The notes under the pieces are model-generated. The model had not been told where the DNA came from. It was given only the letters and a program-made list of their open reading frames with translations, and searched no databases. Position numbers and translations under genes: made by a program. Positions 16,801 through 27,899 of a stretch of 64,000 nt of DNA are shown here, one piece after another (positions within the stretch are counted from its first letter, which is position 1; each line of letters starts with the position of its first letter). This DNA comes from Spartobacteria bacterium LR76 (GTDB taxonomy: Bacteria; Verrucomicrobiota; Verrucomicrobiia; Chthoniobacterales; Terrimicrobiaceae): contig QAYZ01000013.1 in NCBI GenBank assembly GCA_003054655.1, positions 186,001 through 250,000 on the forward strand, written 5' to 3'.

Positions 16801-18804
16801 CTATCCGGAAAGCTGCGCGCGCAGCTTGGCAAACTGCGCCATGATGTCTTCCTCTCCCATCGGGCGGCTCATGATCTCCTCATAAGTCTCCTCCTCGACA
16901 TGCTCGCCCTTGATCTCCTGCAGAAAGGGACTCGGCAGGCAGTGCATGGGACTGCCGAATTTCACCCGCGCCCGGCACCACGTAATGATGAGCGATTTCA
17001 TCGCCCGAGTGATGCCGACGTAAAAAAGACGCCGCTCTTCGTCGACCGTACCCTCGGCTTTGGATCGGTCGTGCGGGAGGAATCCATCCTCCACGCCAAT
17101 GAGATGGACGTGCGGGAACTCCAGCCCCTTCGCCGCGTGCATGGTGATGAGCGTGACGCCGAGCGCGGTCTCCGCCTTGTCCTCCTCGCGCTCGCGGTCG
17201 AGGCTCACCTCGTCGAGGTAACCTTGCAGGCCGTCCTTGGCGCGCTTCTGGTACTCGTCGAGAGCGCGAATCATCTCGCGCACATTCTCCTCGCGATTCA
17301 TCGCCTCGTCGGGAGTTTTGCAGGTGCGCTTCATGTCCTCCATGTAGTCGCAGTTCTCGAGCAGCGTGGAGATGATCTCGGCAATCGGCGCACCCGGCGT
17401 GGAAACGCGGATGCGCGTTTCCTCCAGCTCGTCGGTGAATCGCTTGATCGCATCCGCCGCCTTGCGCGTGCAGGTTTCCAGAAACAAGTCGTGGCGCAGC
17501 GCCTCGTAGAGACTCTGCCGATGCTCCACGCTGTGCGCCAGCGCGAGCTCCACCGTCGTCGCGCCGATACCGCGCGGCGGCGTATTGATGATGCGCAGCA
17601 GCGACTGATCGTCGGAGGGATTCAGGAGCGCCGTCATGTACGCCATGATGTCCTTGATCTCGCGCCGCTCGAAGAAGCTCTTCCCGCCCACGAGGCGGTA
17701 AGGGATCTTGTGCTTGCGGAGGTTCTCCTCCAGCAGGCGCGACTGGGCGTTCATCCGATAAATGATCGCAAAGTGCTCCCACGGGAGATTCTGGCTACGG
17801 CGGTGCGCCGCGATTTCCTCGACAATAAACTCCGCCTCCTTGCGGTCATCCGGCACGGCGATGATGCGCACCGGCTCGCCGCCCTGCTGCGGACTCCAGA
17901 GGTTCTTGCCACGGCGGCGCGGGTTGTTGCGAATGAGCCGGTTGGCCGCGCCGAGGATGGCGTTCGTACTGCGGTAATTCTGCTCCAGGCGGATGACCTT
18001 GGGATTCGGGAAATGCCGCTCAAACTCGAGGATGTTCGACACATCCGCGCCGCGCCACCCATAGATGCTCTGGTCGTCGTCGCCCACCACGCAGACATTC
18101 GGCGGATCGCCGCTGGCCAGCAGACCGACCATGCGGAGCTGGAGACCGTTTGTGTCTTGAAACTCGTCGACCATGAGCTGCTCGATGCGCTCGCGCCATT
18201 TGTCGCGCACCTCGGGATGCTCCTCCATGAGCTTCACCGCTTGCACGAGCAGGTCGTCGAAATCCATCGCATTGAGCGAATGAAGCTCCTCCTGGTAACG
18301 GCGATAAACCGCTCCCGCGAGGCTGTTCTCGTCGGTCGAGGCGTTCAGGCCGGAGTTCTTCGCCTTGCTGATGAGGCTCTTGGCGAGGTTGTGGTCGATC
18401 TTCTCGTCCTTCGCGCAGACGCGGGTGATGACCTTCTTGATCAGGCCCGTCTGGTCGCCTTCGTCAAAGATGCTGAAGTTGTTCTTGTACCCCAGTCGAT
18501 TTGCATCGCCGCGCAGGATGCGCACGCAGAGAGCGTGAAAGGTCGAGGCCGTGACCGCCTTGGCCTGGTCGGGATCGACCATGCCCGCGATACGATCCTT
18601 CATTTCGCGCGCAGCCTTGTTCGTAAAGGTCACGGCCATGATTTTCGCCGGATCGACACCTTGCGAAATCAGCCACGCGATGCGCGCGGTAATGGTACGG
18701 GTTTTCCCGGTTCCGGCCCCGGCCAGGATCAGGAGCGGACCATGCTCATGGCTCGCCGCGTCCTGCTGCTCGGGATTGAGATCAAAAAACCGGAAACGGC
18801 TCAT
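16801..18804 (-). CDS. UvrD/Rep/PcrA-type superfamily 1 DNA helicase
   Basis: 667 residues of a 3'-5' SF1A helicase for repair and replication-fork restart. Walker A LAGAGTGKT, AVTFTNKAAREM (motif Ia), VDEFQDTNGLQ (motif II), GDDDQSIYGWRGA (motif III), LEQNYRST (motif IV), LITMHAAKGLEFPHV (motif V) and VGITRAMKSL (motif VI) are all intact. It is a little shorter than typical UvrD (about 720) and lacks an evident C-terminal Tudor extension, so Rep-like is equally fair. The ATG overlaps the purN stop by 4 bases. Confidence 0.92.
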   Translation of the reverse strand: MSRFRFFDLNPEQQDAASHEHGPLLILAGAGTGKTRTITARIAWLISQGVDPAKIMAVTFTNKAAREMKDRIAGMVDPDQAKAVTASTFHALCVRILRGDANRLGYKNNFSIFDEGDQTGLIKKVITRVCAKDEKIDHNLAKSLISKAKNSGLNASTDENSLAGAVYRRYQEELHSLNAMDFDDLLVQAVKLMEEHPEVRDKWRERIEQLMVDEFQDTNGLQLRMVGLLASGDPPNVCVVGDDDQSIYGWRGADVSNILEFERHFPNPKVIRLEQNYRSTNAILGAANRLIRNNPRRRGKNLWSPQQGGEPVRIIAVPDDRKEAEFIVEEIAAHRRSQNLPWEHFAIIYRMNAQSRLLEENLRKHKIPYRLVGGKSFFERREIKDIMAYMTALLNPSDDQSLLRIINTPPRGIGATTVELALAHSVEHRQSLYEALRHDLFLETCTRKAADAIKRFTDELEETRIRVSTPGAPIAEIISTLLENCDYMEDMKRTCKTPDEAMNREENVREMIRALDEYQKRAKDGLQGYLDEVSLDREREEDKAETALGVTLITMHAAKGLEFPHVHLIGVEDGFLPHDRSKAEGTVDEERRLFYVGITRAMKSLIITWCRARVKFGSPMHCLPSPFLQEIKGEHVEEETYEEIMSRPMGEEDIMAQFAKLRAQLSG

Positions 18805-19388
18805 GGCAGTTCTCCGTCGGCGAAGCGTTTGACGATGGCGGGGTAAAGATGATGCTCGGCCACCTGGATGCGGGCATGGAGGGAGGCCGCCGTATCGTCA
18901 GGCAACACGGGAACGCTTTCCTGCGCGATGATCTCGCCGGTATCCATGCCCGAGTCGACGTAATGCACGGTGCAGCCGGTGACGGACTCCCCCGCCTCCA
19001 GCGCCTGCTTCCAGGCCTCAAGCCCGGGGAATTTCGGCAAAAGCGATGGGTGGATATTGATGACGCGGCGCGGGAAGGCGTCGAGCGTGGTCGACTTGAC
19101 CATGCGCATGTAGCCCGCGAGCACCACGAGGTCGACCCCGGCATCCTTCAGCGTACGGACGAGCCCCTCCTCCACCTCGGGGGAAAGGCGGGTGCGGAAC
19201 TTCGGCTCGACGATCTCCTCGGCGCGCAATCCGGCCTCGGCGGCATATTGCAAAATGCCCGCCCCCGGGACATCGGAGAGCACGACCGCCACCTCGGCGT
19301 CGATCTGACCGGCCTGGATGGCTTCAAGGATGGCCCGGAAGTTGGAACCCTTTCCGGAGCCGAGAATGCCGAGACGAATTTTAGACAT
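18801..19388 (-). CDS. purN: Phosphoribosylglycinamide formyltransferase
   Basis: 195 residues. Transfers the formyl group of 10-formyl-THF to GAR in purine synthesis. LGSGKGSNFRAILEAI at the N-terminus, VVLAGYMRMV, the catalytic NIHPSLLPKFPG, and HYVDSGMDTGEIIAQ with its Asp are diagnostic. The ATG at 19388 starts MSKIRLGILG; the longer frame reaching 19721 is a shadow of the divergent prenyl synthase gene. Promoter probably lies in the short gap to that gene. Translation looks coupled to the helicase through ATGA. Confidence 0.95.
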   Translation of the reverse strand: MSKIRLGILGSGKGSNFRAILEAIQAGQIDAEVAVVLSDVPGAGILQYAAEAGLRAEEIVEPKFRTRLSPEVEEGLVRTLKDAGVDLVVLAGYMRMVKSTTLDAFPRRVINIHPSLLPKFPGLEAWKQALEAGESVTGCTVHYVDSGMDTGEIIAQESVPVLPDDTAASLHARIQVAEHHLYPAIVKRFADGELP

Positions 19389-19472
19389 TGCGGGAGGAGA
19401 TGATGCCTGCCTGCCCCCGACATGCAAGCGATGCTTCCCAAGAAATTCGATCCGGTGCATCATCTGCCGCCA

Positions 19473-20351
19473 ATGAGCCTGGACACGTATCTGCTCGATC
19501 GCTCCAAGACGGTCGATGCCGCATTGAACCGCTTCCTCCCGCGCGCGACGACCAAACCCGCGACCCTGCACAAGGCGATGCGCTACAGCATCTTCGCCGG
19601 GGGCAAGCGCATGCGGCCCATTCTTACTCTCGCCGCCGCCGAGGCCTGCGGAGGGGAAATCGAGGATGCCCTGCATGCCGCCTGTGCGGTCGAGTGCGTG
19701 CACACCTACTCGCTCATTCACGATGACCTGCCCTGCATGGACGACGACGATTTCCGCCGGGGCCGCCCGACCTCACACAAGGTCTTCGGCGAAGGCATCG
19801 CCGTCCTGACAGGCGACGCACTCGTGACCCAGGCTTTCGACATTCTCGCCCAGGCGAAAGAGACGCCGCGCTACAAGATCCGCGACTACATTCTGGAACT
19901 CTCCGGAGCAGCCGGAAGTCTCTACCTCATCGCCGGTCAGGTGGCCGACCTCGAGGCGGAGGGCAAGAAATCCACCCGCTCGGAACTGCGGTTCATCCAC
20001 GAGGGCAAAACTGCTGCGATGATCGTCGTGAGCCTGCGCCTCGGCGGCATGAGCGCCAACGCCACGCCCAAGGCCGTGCTCGCGCTGACGGAATTCGGCA
20101 AGAACCTCGGCCTCGCCTTTCAGGTCATCGACGACATCCTCGACATCACGCAGACCAGCGAAAAGCTGGGCAAAAGCGCAGGCAAGGACGTCGCGGCGAA
20201 GAAGACCACGTACCCATCCCTCATCGGCCTCAAAGCCGCCCGGGCGGAAGCCAAACGCCTGACCAGCGCCGCGCACAAGGCGCTCGACCCGATCCGCAAA
20301 GCCGACCGGCTCCACGAGCTCGCCGACTACCTGCTGAACCGCGAGTATTAA
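19473..20351 (+). CDS. ispA: Polyprenyl (geranyl/farnesyl-type) diphosphate synthase
   Basis: About 292 residues of the trans-isoprenyl diphosphate synthase family, condensing IPP with allylic diphosphates. First Asp-rich motif SLIHDDLPCMDDDD with the two-residue insertion seen in bacterial FPP synthases, GGKRMRPIL for IPP binding, and second motif FQVIDDILDIT. Product length is not certain: farnesyl or geranylgeranyl. Start chosen at MSLDTYLLDRS (19473) by family length; ATG 19422 adds 17 residues and neither has an SD. The stop overlaps the stop of the converging AEC gene. Confidence 0.88.
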   Translation: MSLDTYLLDRSKTVDAALNRFLPRATTKPATLHKAMRYSIFAGGKRMRPILTLAAAEACGGEIEDALHAACAVECVHTYSLIHDDLPCMDDDDFRRGRPTSHKVFGEGIAVLTGDALVTQAFDILAQAKETPRYKIRDYILELSGAAGSLYLIAGQVADLEAEGKKSTRSELRFIHEGKTAAMIVVSLRLGGMSANATPKAVLALTEFGKNLGLAFQVIDDILDITQTSEKLGKSAGKDVAAKKTTYPSLIGLKAARAEAKRLTSAAHKALDPIRKADRLHELADYLLNREY

Positions 20352-21269
20352 CTCGTGACGTAAAGCGCCACCGCCAGACTCGCGGCGGATAGAATCGTGC
20401 TCAGGGCGATGGAACCCGACGCCAGCGTCGGATCGCCGCCCATTTCCTTGGCCATGACAAAGGCCGCCGCCGCTGTGGGGGCAGCCGCGAGTACCATGGC
20501 GATACGCTGCTCGGGCAGGCCCAAGCCGAGCACCCGGCACATCGCATAGACAATGATCGGGAGCACGACGACCTTGAGCAGCGCCGCCGCCACGATGGCG
20601 GAGCGCTTCCCTTGAAACGACGCGTGCGCTAGGGAACCGCCGATGCACAGCAGCGCGAGCGGCACCGCCGCGTCGCCGAGCGCCTTGAACGCCCGGTCAA
20701 CCACGCCCGGGATCGGCACGTCGAGAATCGGCACCAGAATGCCCAGGATGCCTGCGAGCAAAAGCGGATTGCGCAGGATGGGTTTCGCCAGTTGCATCCA
20801 GTGCACCCTGCCCTCATGGCGGCTGACCTGGAGCACGATCACGGCAAAAATGTTGTACGACGCCATGAGCAGGATCATCGCGATCACCGCCGTCGCCATC
20901 ATGGCTTTCGATCCAGGAAAAGGCTGCGTCGCGACGCTGTAGGCCAGCACCGGCAGTGCGATGTAGGCGGAGTTTCCCCGAAAGGCGGATTGCGAAAACG
21001 TCCCCCGGTAGATGTGCGGGATGCCGAGCGGAATCGCCAGCAGCCAGGCGATGACCATGATGAGAATCGTCGCCCCCCAGAGCACGCCCATGAGCCGGAT
21101 CAACTGGCCGCCCGGCTCGATCGCATGCGAGGCCGAGGTGAAAAGCAGCGCGGGCAGCGCGACCCAGAACGCCAGCTTGTTCAGGTCGTTCATGAAGTCA
21201 TGACCGAGAAACTTGATCTTCGCGAGGACCGTACCCAGGGCGATGATCAGCACCAGAGGCGCCAGGGTT

Positions 21270-21289
<20 letters not shown>
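20348..21289 (-). CDS. AEC (auxin efflux carrier) family transporter
   Basis: 313 residues with about ten hydrophobic segments. The N-terminal half has FLGHDFMNDLNKLAFWVALP and QSAFRGNSAYIALPVL, typical of the bacterial AEC/malonate or permease family; FRGNxxxxALP is the hallmark. Probably exports or imports a small organic anion; substrate unknown. The ATG at 21289 lies inside the 3' end of the U32 gene (20-base overlap), so it is likely translated from the same message. Its stop shares 3 bases with the stop of the opposing prenyl synthase gene. Confidence 0.87.
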
Positions 21290-23702
<2,413 letters not shown>

Positions 23703-23726
23703 GTACCCGCACAGAACACCAAACGG

Positions 23727-23760
23727 ACGGAAAATCAAAGAACGGGAACGGATTTTCCCG
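23727..23760 (-). terminator. Possible terminator after cysNC
   Basis: CGGGAA, 6 bases, TTCCCG, followed on the minus strand by TTCTTTGATTTT. The stem is short, so moderate support; it overlaps the alternative upstream start of the U32 gene. Confidence 0.45.
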
Positions 23761-23786
23761 ATCTTCGATTCCGCCCTGTCAGTGAA

Positions 23787-25748
23787 CTAGATGCCCGCGC
23801 CGCGTGCCAACTCCTCAGCGATCTGAGGCTCGGGGATGCGGGAGAGCTCGACGGCAAAGTGCGTCAGGTCGAGCAGGGTGTTGTCCAGCGTGTGTTCGGC
23901 GGTGCGGAGTTCCAGCTCGGGAGCGAGCGGGGCCTCGTACGGCGACGTGATGCCGGTGAACTCCTTGATCTCGCCGGCACGCGCCTTCTTGTACAGGCCG
24001 CGCGGATCGCGGGCTTCGCACACGTCGAGCGGGGCGTTGATGAAGACCTCGGCAAACGGGATTCCGTCACGCTGGCAGATCTTGCGGACATTGTCGCGAT
24101 CGGCCCGGAAGGGCGAGATCAGCGAGCAAATGACCACCAGACCGGCCTCGGCCATGAGGCGGGCGGTTTCCCCGGCGCGGCGAATGTTCTCCGAGCGATC
24201 CTCGGCGGAAAATCCGAGATTCGCGCAGAGGCCGTGACGGAGATTATCGCCATCGAGGATGTAGCTGAAGATGCCGCGGCGATGGAGGTGATACTCCAGG
24301 CCGGTGGCGAGCGTCGACTTGCCGGAACCCGACAGGCCGGTAAGCCAGAGCACGGCTCCGCGATGGCCGAAATTCTCGGCGCGCGACTCGCGGGTGACCG
24401 GACTGACCGTCCAAGTAAGGTTCTCCGCCGCCCCGGCGAGACGCTTCTCGTCCTGGTACTCCGCCTCGCGGATGATGCCGCCGCCGCCGATGCGCTTGCC
24501 GGTGACAATGACGAAACGCCCGGTTTCGCTGATGCGGTCGTGGCGGTCAAAGGCGATCGGCTTGCGAGCGCGGATGCGCACGTCGGCCACTTCGTTCTTG
24601 TGAATGATACCGGGATTGCCCGCGAGCGGCTCCAGCGTGGAGGAATCCAGCACGCGCGTGATCTCCACCAGGCGCGCCTCGACACTCTGTGTGCCGAGCT
24701 TCAGGGTGAAGGGGACATTGAGCGGCAGCGGATCATTTTGCAGCCAGAAGAGGCTGGCGTGAATCTCGCGACCCTCGGCGGGGCCGTGGTCCGGCGCACT
24801 GCCGATGTCGCCACGCTCCACGAAAATCTGCTCTTCCAGCGTGATGGCGACCGACTCGCCCACGAGGGCGCTCGTCGGAGGTTCCGGCGCGTTCCACTCC
24901 TCGATGGACTTCACCCGGCTGCTCTTGCCATCGGGCCAGAAAACAATCTCCTGCCCGACCTGGAGCGAACCGGTTTCGATGCGACCCGCCAGGATGCGGC
25001 GCTCGTCGAAACGATAGATGTCCTGCAGCACGAAACGCAGCGGAAGGTCATCCGGCGGAGCGGAAATCTGGAACTGCTCGAGTGCTTCCAGAATCGCCGG
25101 CCCCTTGTGCCAGGCGAGCTCCGGGCTGGCCTGCGTGATGTTCAGGCCAAGCTTGGCCGACATCGGCACGAAGTGCTGCGGCACAATGCCGAGCTTGCCG
25201 AGGAACTCCGTGTAATCGGAGCGCACCTTTTCAAAACGCTCCTGCCGGTAACCGACGAGGTCCATCTTGTTCACCGCCACGACGATCTGGCGGATGCCGA
25301 GAAGCGACAGCAGGTAGGCGTGGCGCTTCGACTGCTCCTGGATGCCTTCATTGGCATCGATCAGCAGGATCGCGGCGTCGGCGCTGGCCGCACCGGTGAC
25401 CATGTTTTTCAGGAACTCCTTGTGGCCCGGCGCGTCGATGATGACGTACTCGCGCTTTTCCGTGCGGAACGGCAACTGCGTGGTGTCGATCGTGATGTTC
25501 TGCGCCTGCTCCTCGAGGAGAGCATCGAGCAGGAAGGCGAACTCAAATTCCATGCCTTCGAGTTCGCTGGCCTTGCGGATTTGCTCGACCTTGCCCTCGG
25601 GCAGGGAGTTGGTGTCGTGAAAGAGACGTCCGATGAGCGTGGATTTGCCATGGTCGACATGGCCCACGATCACGATGCGCAGCTTTTGCGAAGTGGGAAG
25701 TGAGATGTCGGAAGTCGGAACTTTTGTGGGTTCGAGAGTCGTTTGCAC
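23787..25748 (-). CDS. cysNC: Sulfate adenylyltransferase large subunit fused to APS kinase (CysNC)
   Basis: 653 residues. The N-terminal CysN part is an EF-Tu-like GTPase: [25 protein letters not shown]. It drives APS synthesis with CysD. The C-terminal APS kinase has [18 protein letters not shown] (P-loop about residue 469) and [17 protein letters not shown], and makes PAPS. The N-terminus carries an unusual stretch ([13 protein letters not shown]) encoded by TCGGAAG-type repeat DNA that also flanks the upstream four-helix-bundle gene, so that gene's arrival may have rewritten the start of CysN. Gap to that gene is 6 bases. Confidence 0.95.
   Translation of the reverse strand: MQTTLEPTKVPTSDISLPTSQKLRIVIVGHVDHGKSTLIGRLFHDTNSLPEGKVEQIRKASELEGMEFEFAFLLDALLEEQAQNITIDTTQLPFRTEKREYVIIDAPGHKEFLKNMVTGAASADAAILLIDANEGIQEQSKRHAYLLSLLGIRQIVVAVNKMDLVGYRQERFEKVRSDYTEFLGKLGIVPQHFVPMSAKLGLNITQASPELAWHKGPAILEALEQFQISAPPDDLPLRFVLQDIYRFDERRILAGRIETGSLQVGQEIVFWPDGKSSRVKSIEEWNAPEPPTSALVGESVAITLEEQIFVERGDIGSAPDHGPAEGREIHASLFWLQNDPLPLNVPFTLKLGTQSVEARLVEITRVLDSSTLEPLAGNPGIIHKNEVADVRIRARKPIAFDRHDRISETGRFVIVTGKRIGGGGIIREAEYQDEKRLAGAAENLTWTVSPVTRESRAENFGHRGAVLWLTGLSGSGKSTLATGLEYHLHRRGIFSYILDGDNLRHGLCANLGFSAEDRSENIRRAGETARLMAEAGLVVICSLISPFRADRDNVRKICQRDGIPFAEVFINAPLDVCEARDPRGLYKKARAGEIKEFTGITSPYEAPLAPELELRTAEHTLDNTLLDLTHFAVELSRIPEPQIAEELARGAGI
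25690..25724 (+). repeat. TCGGAAG-type short repeat block, right copy (in cysNC start)
   Basis: Contains GAAGTGGGAAGT, then GTCGGAAGTCGGAAC. The same motif set occurs in inverted orientation at 26150-26186, on the other side of the four-helix-bundle gene. It lies inside codons 9-19 of cysNC. Confidence 0.75.
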
Positions 25749-25754
25749 TGGAGA

Positions 25755-26183
25755 CTATTTCTTTTTGCTGCGGCTGCTTTTGATGGAGGCAACAATGATG
25801 GAGAGGATTTCGTCGGCTTCCTTTTCCAGGGCCGAAAGTTTGGCGGGCTTGATGAGGTCGAGTGCTTTGGAAAGTTGCAGCCAGTAAATCACTTCATCGC
25901 ACTCTTCTTCACAGATCCCCAGCTTCGCAACAAACTCCGCAGAGGAGCGCGCCCGGCGCGCTGCCCGGTAGTTTGCTCCGACCGAGGAGGAACACCGGAT
26001 CAACAGGGAAGAGACGACGGAACCTGATCGCGAAACCGGAAGAGCCTCCGCAGCACGAATGCATCGCACGGCAAACTCAAACGTCCGATCTCGCAAATCC
26101 GCCACGCTTTTGAGCCCGCCCGATTTCACGGGAGACTCACTGCGAGGCGAAACTTCCGACTTCCGCCTTCCCACTTCCGACAT
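25755..26183 (-). CDS. Four-helix-bundle protein (S23/IVP family) between cysD and cysNC
   Basis: 142 residues. After a low-complexity head (MSEVGRRKSEVSPRSES) come LRDRTFEFAVRCIRAAEALP, IRCSSSVGANYRAARRARS and FVAKLGICEEECDEVIYWL, the signature of the four-helix-bundle family known from 23S rRNA intervening sequences and, as the Avd relative, from diversity-generating retroelements. It has no known role in sulfate assimilation. No reverse transcriptase or rRNA lies nearby. Start: ATG 26183, overlapping the cysD stop as TGATG (a GTG at 26186 is also open). The head is encoded by the same short repeats that reappear in the start of cysNC, suggesting insertion of a mobile cassette without loss of the operon. 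Confidence 0.85.
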   Translation of the reverse strand: MSEVGRRKSEVSPRSESPVKSGGLKSVADLRDRTFEFAVRCIRAAEALPVSRSGSVVSSLLIRCSSSVGANYRAARRARSSAEFVAKLGICEEECDEVIYWLQLSKALDLIKPAKLSALEKEADEILSIIVASIKSSRSKKK

Positions 26184-26186
26184 CAC
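26150..26186 (-). repeat. TCGGAAG-type short repeat block, left copy (start of four-helix-bundle gene)
   Basis: On the minus strand GTCGGAAGTGGGAAGG then CGGAAGTCGGAAGTTT. Shares its units with 25690-25724 in inverted orientation. Covers the start codon of the four-helix-bundle gene. Confidence 0.75.
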
Positions 26187-27019
26187 ATGAATCCTTTTGC
26201 GCGCAGTTTCTGCATCGCATTCCGCTCGTGGTGGTCCTGGGCGCGACCGGCGCGCTCGCTCGTCTTGGTGACGAGGAGTTCCGCGATGATTTCGCTGATA
26301 TTGGAGGCGGTGCTTTCCACCGGCTTCGTGATCGGCCAGCAGCCGAGGGAGCGGAAGCGGTACTTCTTTCCATCCTCACCCGGGCGGGCGAAGTACATGG
26401 TCGGGATCGGGATGTTCTCGCGCTCGATGTAGCGCCAGATGTCCACCTCGGCCCAGTCGAGCAATGGCTGCACACGGATGTGCTCGCCCGGCTCGATGGC
26501 GGTGGTGAACTGGTTCCAGAACTCCGGCGGCTGATCCTTGTAGTCCCACTCAAACTCCGCATTGCGGGGCGAGAAATAGCGCTCCTTCGCACGGGTCGGG
26601 TCCTCGTCGCGGCGGATGCCAGTGATGAGCGCGTCAAATTTCCGCTCCGCCATCACCTGCTGCAAGGCCACGGTCTTGAGTTCATGGGTCACCGTCACCG
26701 GGTCGTGAGTCTCGTAACCCACTGATTGTGTGTAGGATCCACGTCCAGCGCGGGCATCCTCATTGATCTTCACGATCAAATCGAGGTCATACTCCTTGCG
26801 CGCCCACTCACGAAACTCCAGCATTTCGGGAAATTCGTAAGTCGTATCGATGTGCAGTACCGGATACGGAATCTTTCCGCAAAAGGCCTTCTTCGAGAGC
26901 CAGATCAGGACGTTGGAATCCTTGCCCATGCTCCACGGCATACACAGGTTCGAGAAGCTGTGATAGGCTTCACGAAGGATGTACACGCTTTGCGCTTCGA
27001 GTTGGTCAAGATGATCCAT
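26183..27019 (-). CDS. cysD: Sulfate adenylyltransferase small subunit
   Basis: 278 residues of the PAPS-reductase-like ATP pyrophosphatase fold. With CysN it makes adenosine 5'-phosphosulfate from sulfate and ATP. The P-loop reads PWSMGKDSNVLIWLSKKAF, followed by HIDTTYEFPEM, GIRRDEDPTRAKER and RFRSLGCWPIT, all diagnostic of CysD. Start MDHLDQLEAQ at 27019 fits family length; the extension to 27145 crosses the divergent promoter region. Only the activation steps are here; PAPS or APS reductase is not in the window. Upstream dyad at 27028-27049 may be its operator. Confidence 0.95.
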   Translation of the reverse strand: MDHLDQLEAQSVYILREAYHSFSNLCMPWSMGKDSNVLIWLSKKAFCGKIPYPVLHIDTTYEFPEMLEFREWARKEYDLDLIVKINEDARAGRGSYTQSVGYETHDPVTVTHELKTVALQQVMAERKFDALITGIRRDEDPTRAKERYFSPRNAEFEWDYKDQPPEFWNQFTTAIEPGEHIRVQPLLDWAEVDIWRYIERENIPIPTMYFARPGEDGKKYRFRSLGCWPITKPVESTASNISEIIAELLVTKTSERAGRAQDHHERNAMQKLRAKGFM

Positions 27020-27027
27020 TGGAAAAT

Positions 27028-27049
27028 AACCACTAAAGCGGTAGTTGTT
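27028..27049. promoter_or_regulatory. Dyad between cysD and the DUF971 gene
   Basis: AACCACTA, 6 bases, TAGTTGTT: 7 of 8 positions symmetric. The half-site CCACTAAA recurs at 27058-27065, 28 bases further on. In a 52-base divergent promoter region this is a candidate regulator site for sulfur genes; the regulator is unknown. Confidence 0.45.
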
Positions 27050-27071
27050 ACCTCCCGCCACTAAAAAATTC

Positions 27072-27389
27072 ATGTCCCAGCCCCTGACGCCTACAATTAT
27101 CAACAAAGTTGGTCGTGAAATCGCTTTCGCCTGGAGCGATGGCACCGAGACCTACATTCCGGCCGAGGTTCTGCGCCGGGCCTGCCCCTGCGCAGCCTGC
27201 GGCGGCGAACCGGATGTCACCGGCAAGGTGATCCGCCCGACCGTCCAATACCAACCCTCCAGCTTTGATCTTCAGAGCTGGGAAGTCATTGGCGGATATG
27301 GCTTTCAGCCGACCTGGGCCGACGGCCACCGTACGGGAATCTACACCTTCCCGTACATCCGCAAGCTCGGCGATACCATCCCGGGCTAA
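27072..27389 (+). CDS. DUF971 domain protein
   Basis: 105 residues. Core pattern REIAFAWSDGTETYIPAEVLRRACPCAAC, then the C-terminal YGFQPTWADGHRTGIYTFPYI, typical of DUF971 (the N-terminal domain of gamma-butyrobetaine hydroxylase-like proteins and of stand-alone proteins linked to iron-sulfur proteins). The CPCAAC pair of Cys could bind metal. ATG 27072 is chosen at MSQPLTP; the frame is open to 27045. Divergent from cysD and sharing its regulatory gap, so a link to sulfur or Fe-S metabolism is plausible inference. Confidence 0.88.
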   Translation: MSQPLTPTIINKVGREIAFAWSDGTETYIPAEVLRRACPCAACGGEPDVTGKVIRPTVQYQPSSFDLQSWEVIGGYGFQPTWADGHRTGIYTFPYIRKLGDTIPG

Positions 27390-27400
27390 GCCATCCCTCC

Positions 27401-27429
27401 TTGGTTCAGAAGTTCATGGTTTACATACT
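27401..27429 (+). promoter_or_regulatory. Sigma-70-like promoter of the ArsR-family regulator
   Basis: TTGGTT, 17 bases, CATACT (3/6 and 4/6 matches). Two GTTC half-sites, 4 bases apart, overlap the spacer start. Predicted start near 27436, 40 bases before the ATG. Confidence 0.4.
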
Positions 27430-27475
27430 AATGGACGATGGGCACACCTCGTCGTAGCGTGAAACCACGCCGCCC

Positions 27476-27871
27476 ATGAGACCACTGTACCATCCCTCGA
27501 AGGAGGACATCTCGACAGAGGGCATCCTCTATGCCCTCTCGGACCCGATCCGGGCCCGGATCTACTCGGAGATTTCCTGTTCCGAGCAGGCACCCACGTG
27601 CTCGAATTTCCTCACCCTCGAGGGCCATAGGCTGCCAAAGTCCACGCTCTCGCAGCATTTCAAGATCCTGCGCGAGGCGGGCCTCATCCGCAGCGAGCGC
27701 AAGGGCGTCGAGCTGCGCAACTTCAGCCGCTGCGGCGATCTGAAGGAACGGTTTGGCGATCTAATTCGCGCCGTCCTCGCCGCCTACGGCCTCAAGGTTG
27801 GCGAGTCGGTTCAAAACGTCCCGTCCGAACCCAAAAAGAAGGCCGTCACGGAAAAGAGCCGCCCGCGTTAA
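27476..27871 (+). CDS. ArsR-type winged-helix transcriptional regulator
   Basis: 131 residues. ILYALSDPIRARIYSEI and LPKSTLSQHFKILREAGLI give the recognition helix and wing of an ArsR/SmtB-like regulator; RSERKGVELRNFSRCGDL follows. An unusual C-terminal tail is Lys/Arg-rich (EPKKKAVTEKSRPR). Two Cys near residues 35-41 (SCSEQAPTCSNF) could sense a metal or redox signal. Convergent with the SDR gene, with 28 bases and a terminator between; regulators of this type often control a neighbouring oxidoreductase, and a dyad lies before that gene. Confidence 0.88.
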   Translation: MRPLYHPSKEDISTEGILYALSDPIRARIYSEISCSEQAPTCSNFLTLEGHRLPKSTLSQHFKILREAGLIRSERKGVELRNFSRCGDLKERFGDLIRAVLAAYGLKVGESVQNVPSEPKKKAVTEKSRPR

Positions 27872-27891
27872 CGGACGGCTCTTCCCTTTTT
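27854..27891 (+). terminator. Intrinsic terminator of the ArsR-type gene
   Basis: AAGAGCCG-C-CCG pairs with CGG-A-CGGCTCTT (one mismatch), 6-base loop, followed by CCCTTTTT. The stem includes the stop codon of the gene. Confidence 0.85.
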
Positions 27892-27899
27892 GGGTTTGA

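Noticed and set aside
16717-18846. 709-codon plus-strand frame opposite the helicase
   Set aside because: All seven SF1 helicase motifs are on the minus strand; the plus product is a shadow.
25755-26183. Diversity-generating retroelement (Avd accessory protein)
   Set aside because: No reverse transcriptase, template or variable repeat is seen in the neighbourhood; the resemblance is to the wider four-helix-bundle family only.
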